Below are positions 63,579 through 64,000 of a stretch of DNA of 64,000 bases, piece after piece (the first letter of the stretch is position 1; every line of letters starts with the position of its first letter). A program made the position numbers and the translations under genes. The stretch is taken from the NCBI RefSeq assembly GCF_023558375.1, contig NZ_CP083761.1, positions 1,787,001 through 1,851,000 of the forward strand, written 5' to 3'. Below the pieces are notes generated by a model. That model did no database searches. It was not told the origin of the DNA and saw only the letters and a list, made by a program, of their open reading frames with translations. Origin of the DNA: Chroococcidiopsis sp. CCMEE 29 (GTDB taxonomy: Bacteria > Cyanobacteriota > Cyanobacteriia > Cyanobacteriales > Chroococcidiopsidaceae).

Positions 63579-64000
63579 TTAATGTTGAATTTCCAGGTTT
63601 AAAATGTATCGTCCCAGTTGAACTTTTGCTGACCATAATTCGTATTCCACTTGCAATTTCTGCGGTAAGGGGCGACCAACTAAGCTCAAGTGGCGGGTAA
63701 AGTTGCGTAATCTTATCTGTTCATTGCTCTGCATTGACTCACTTTGCAACCAATAACGGCTAGTGCCGTAAATTCCCTGCTCCCAGAAGTGCCGATAACT
63801 CAATTGAGCGGTTGCCTGCATGGTCATAACTACTCGGTAGGGCGAGATTTCTAACCAGAGGAGGCGTGAATTTTTAGCAAAAGCTGCTGTGGATTGCTGC
63901 TCTTGAACAGGCGGTTCGGTGAAGAGCAAATGGAACCGCTCACCGTCTTTTTGATATAGTGTCGCTGCTGTTTGCACCACAGACCAAATCGGCAAATCTG
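63579..64000 (-). CDS. Conserved protein of unknown function, N-terminus outside window
   Basis: The leftward frame is open to the right edge, so at least 138 residues of the C-terminus are seen. Visible sequence includes FHLLFTEPPVQEQQSTAAFA, LLWLEISPYRVVMTMQATAQ, YRHFWEQGIYGTSRYWLQS and LPQKLQVEYELWSAKVQLG. No signal or catalytic motif was recognised. Good codon composition and a tail-to-tail arrangement with the aquaporin gene (28 bp) suggest a real gene. Confidence 0.55.
   Translation of the reverse strand, partial: DLPIWSVVQTAATLYQKDGERFHLLFTEPPVQEQQSTAAFAKNSRLLWLEISPYRVVMTMQATAQLSYRHFWEQGIYGTSRYWLQSESMQSNEQIRLRNFTRHLSLVGRPLPQKLQVEYELWSAKVQLGRYILNLEIQH

Noticed and set aside
1-64000. 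CRISPR arrays, tRNA, rRNA or prophage genes
   Set aside because: No regularly spaced repeats with unique spacers, no cloverleaf-like T-arm sequences and no structural phage genes were recognised by eye. A tRNAscan and Infernal run would be decisive for small RNAs.

Overview
The window is chromosomal DNA of a cyanobacterium. It carries psbA (photosystem II D1), ndhS, thf1/psb29, hemF, ccs1 and ccdA, DapL-type lysine biosynthesis, many cyanobacteria-only families (DUF1802, DUF6464, DUF29, DUF937, Uma2) and frequent HIP1 octamers (GCGATCGC). A 14-WD40 STAND protein, a large FHA-ABC exporter, IS elements and dispersed repeats suggest a large-genome lineage (Chroococcidiopsis/Gloeocapsa/Nostocales type), but the genus cannot be fixed by eye.

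Layout. 1-2.1 kb: the end of aroE and a complete insertion sequence with terminal inverted repeats and a 7-bp target duplication. 2.1-10.2 kb: a Tat-exported PhoX-like protein, a cytochrome b561-like protein, a zincin-like protease, small conserved proteins, a secreted Pro/Thr/Gln repeat protein, an L,D-transpeptidase and two gene fossils (P-type ATPase, aldo/keto reductase). 10.2-17.6 kb: ccs1-ccdA (cytochrome c maturation), a short RecQ, fmt and psbA. 17.9-24 kb: a STAND/WD40 protein, DUF29, a Uma2 nuclease and an IS605-type tnpB. 24-36.5 kb: housekeeping genes (dapL, ndhS, rodA, mrp, hemF, thf1, ExbB/ExbD, nudC, mug). 37.2-49.5 kb: an exopolysaccharide cluster running rightward: BY-kinase/Wzc, flippase, GT2, polymerase, two GT4-like enzymes, WecG/TagA, a GH10 glycosidase and a polyprenyl-phosphate sugar transferase. 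50.9-54 kb: the FHA-ABC exporter. 54.2-58 kb: a leftward iron cluster (multicopper oxidase, HhH lipoprotein, ferritin-like protein, FTR1 permease). 58.3-62.4 kb: a rightward nickel/cobalt ECF transporter (lipoprotein, NikL/CbiL-like, CbiM, CbiQ, CbiO) with a decayed IS605-like element between cbiQ and cbiO. 62.9-64 kb: an aquaporin and one gene cut by the window edge.

Most unusual observation. The psbA product keeps the visible D1 ligands for the Mn cluster, the redox Tyr and the chlorophyll/iron histidines. However, the eight residues that normally follow Ile259 in the QB-binding DE loop, including Ser264 and Phe265, are replaced in frame by thirteen different residues, giving a 365-residue D1 instead of 360. 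Other items worth following: the Fet3/Ftr1-like iron cluster, the IS605 remnant inside the cbi operon, an 88-bp tandem repeat that copied the 3' end of a gene, and a cysteine-rich extracytoplasmic insert in the FHA-ABC exporter.
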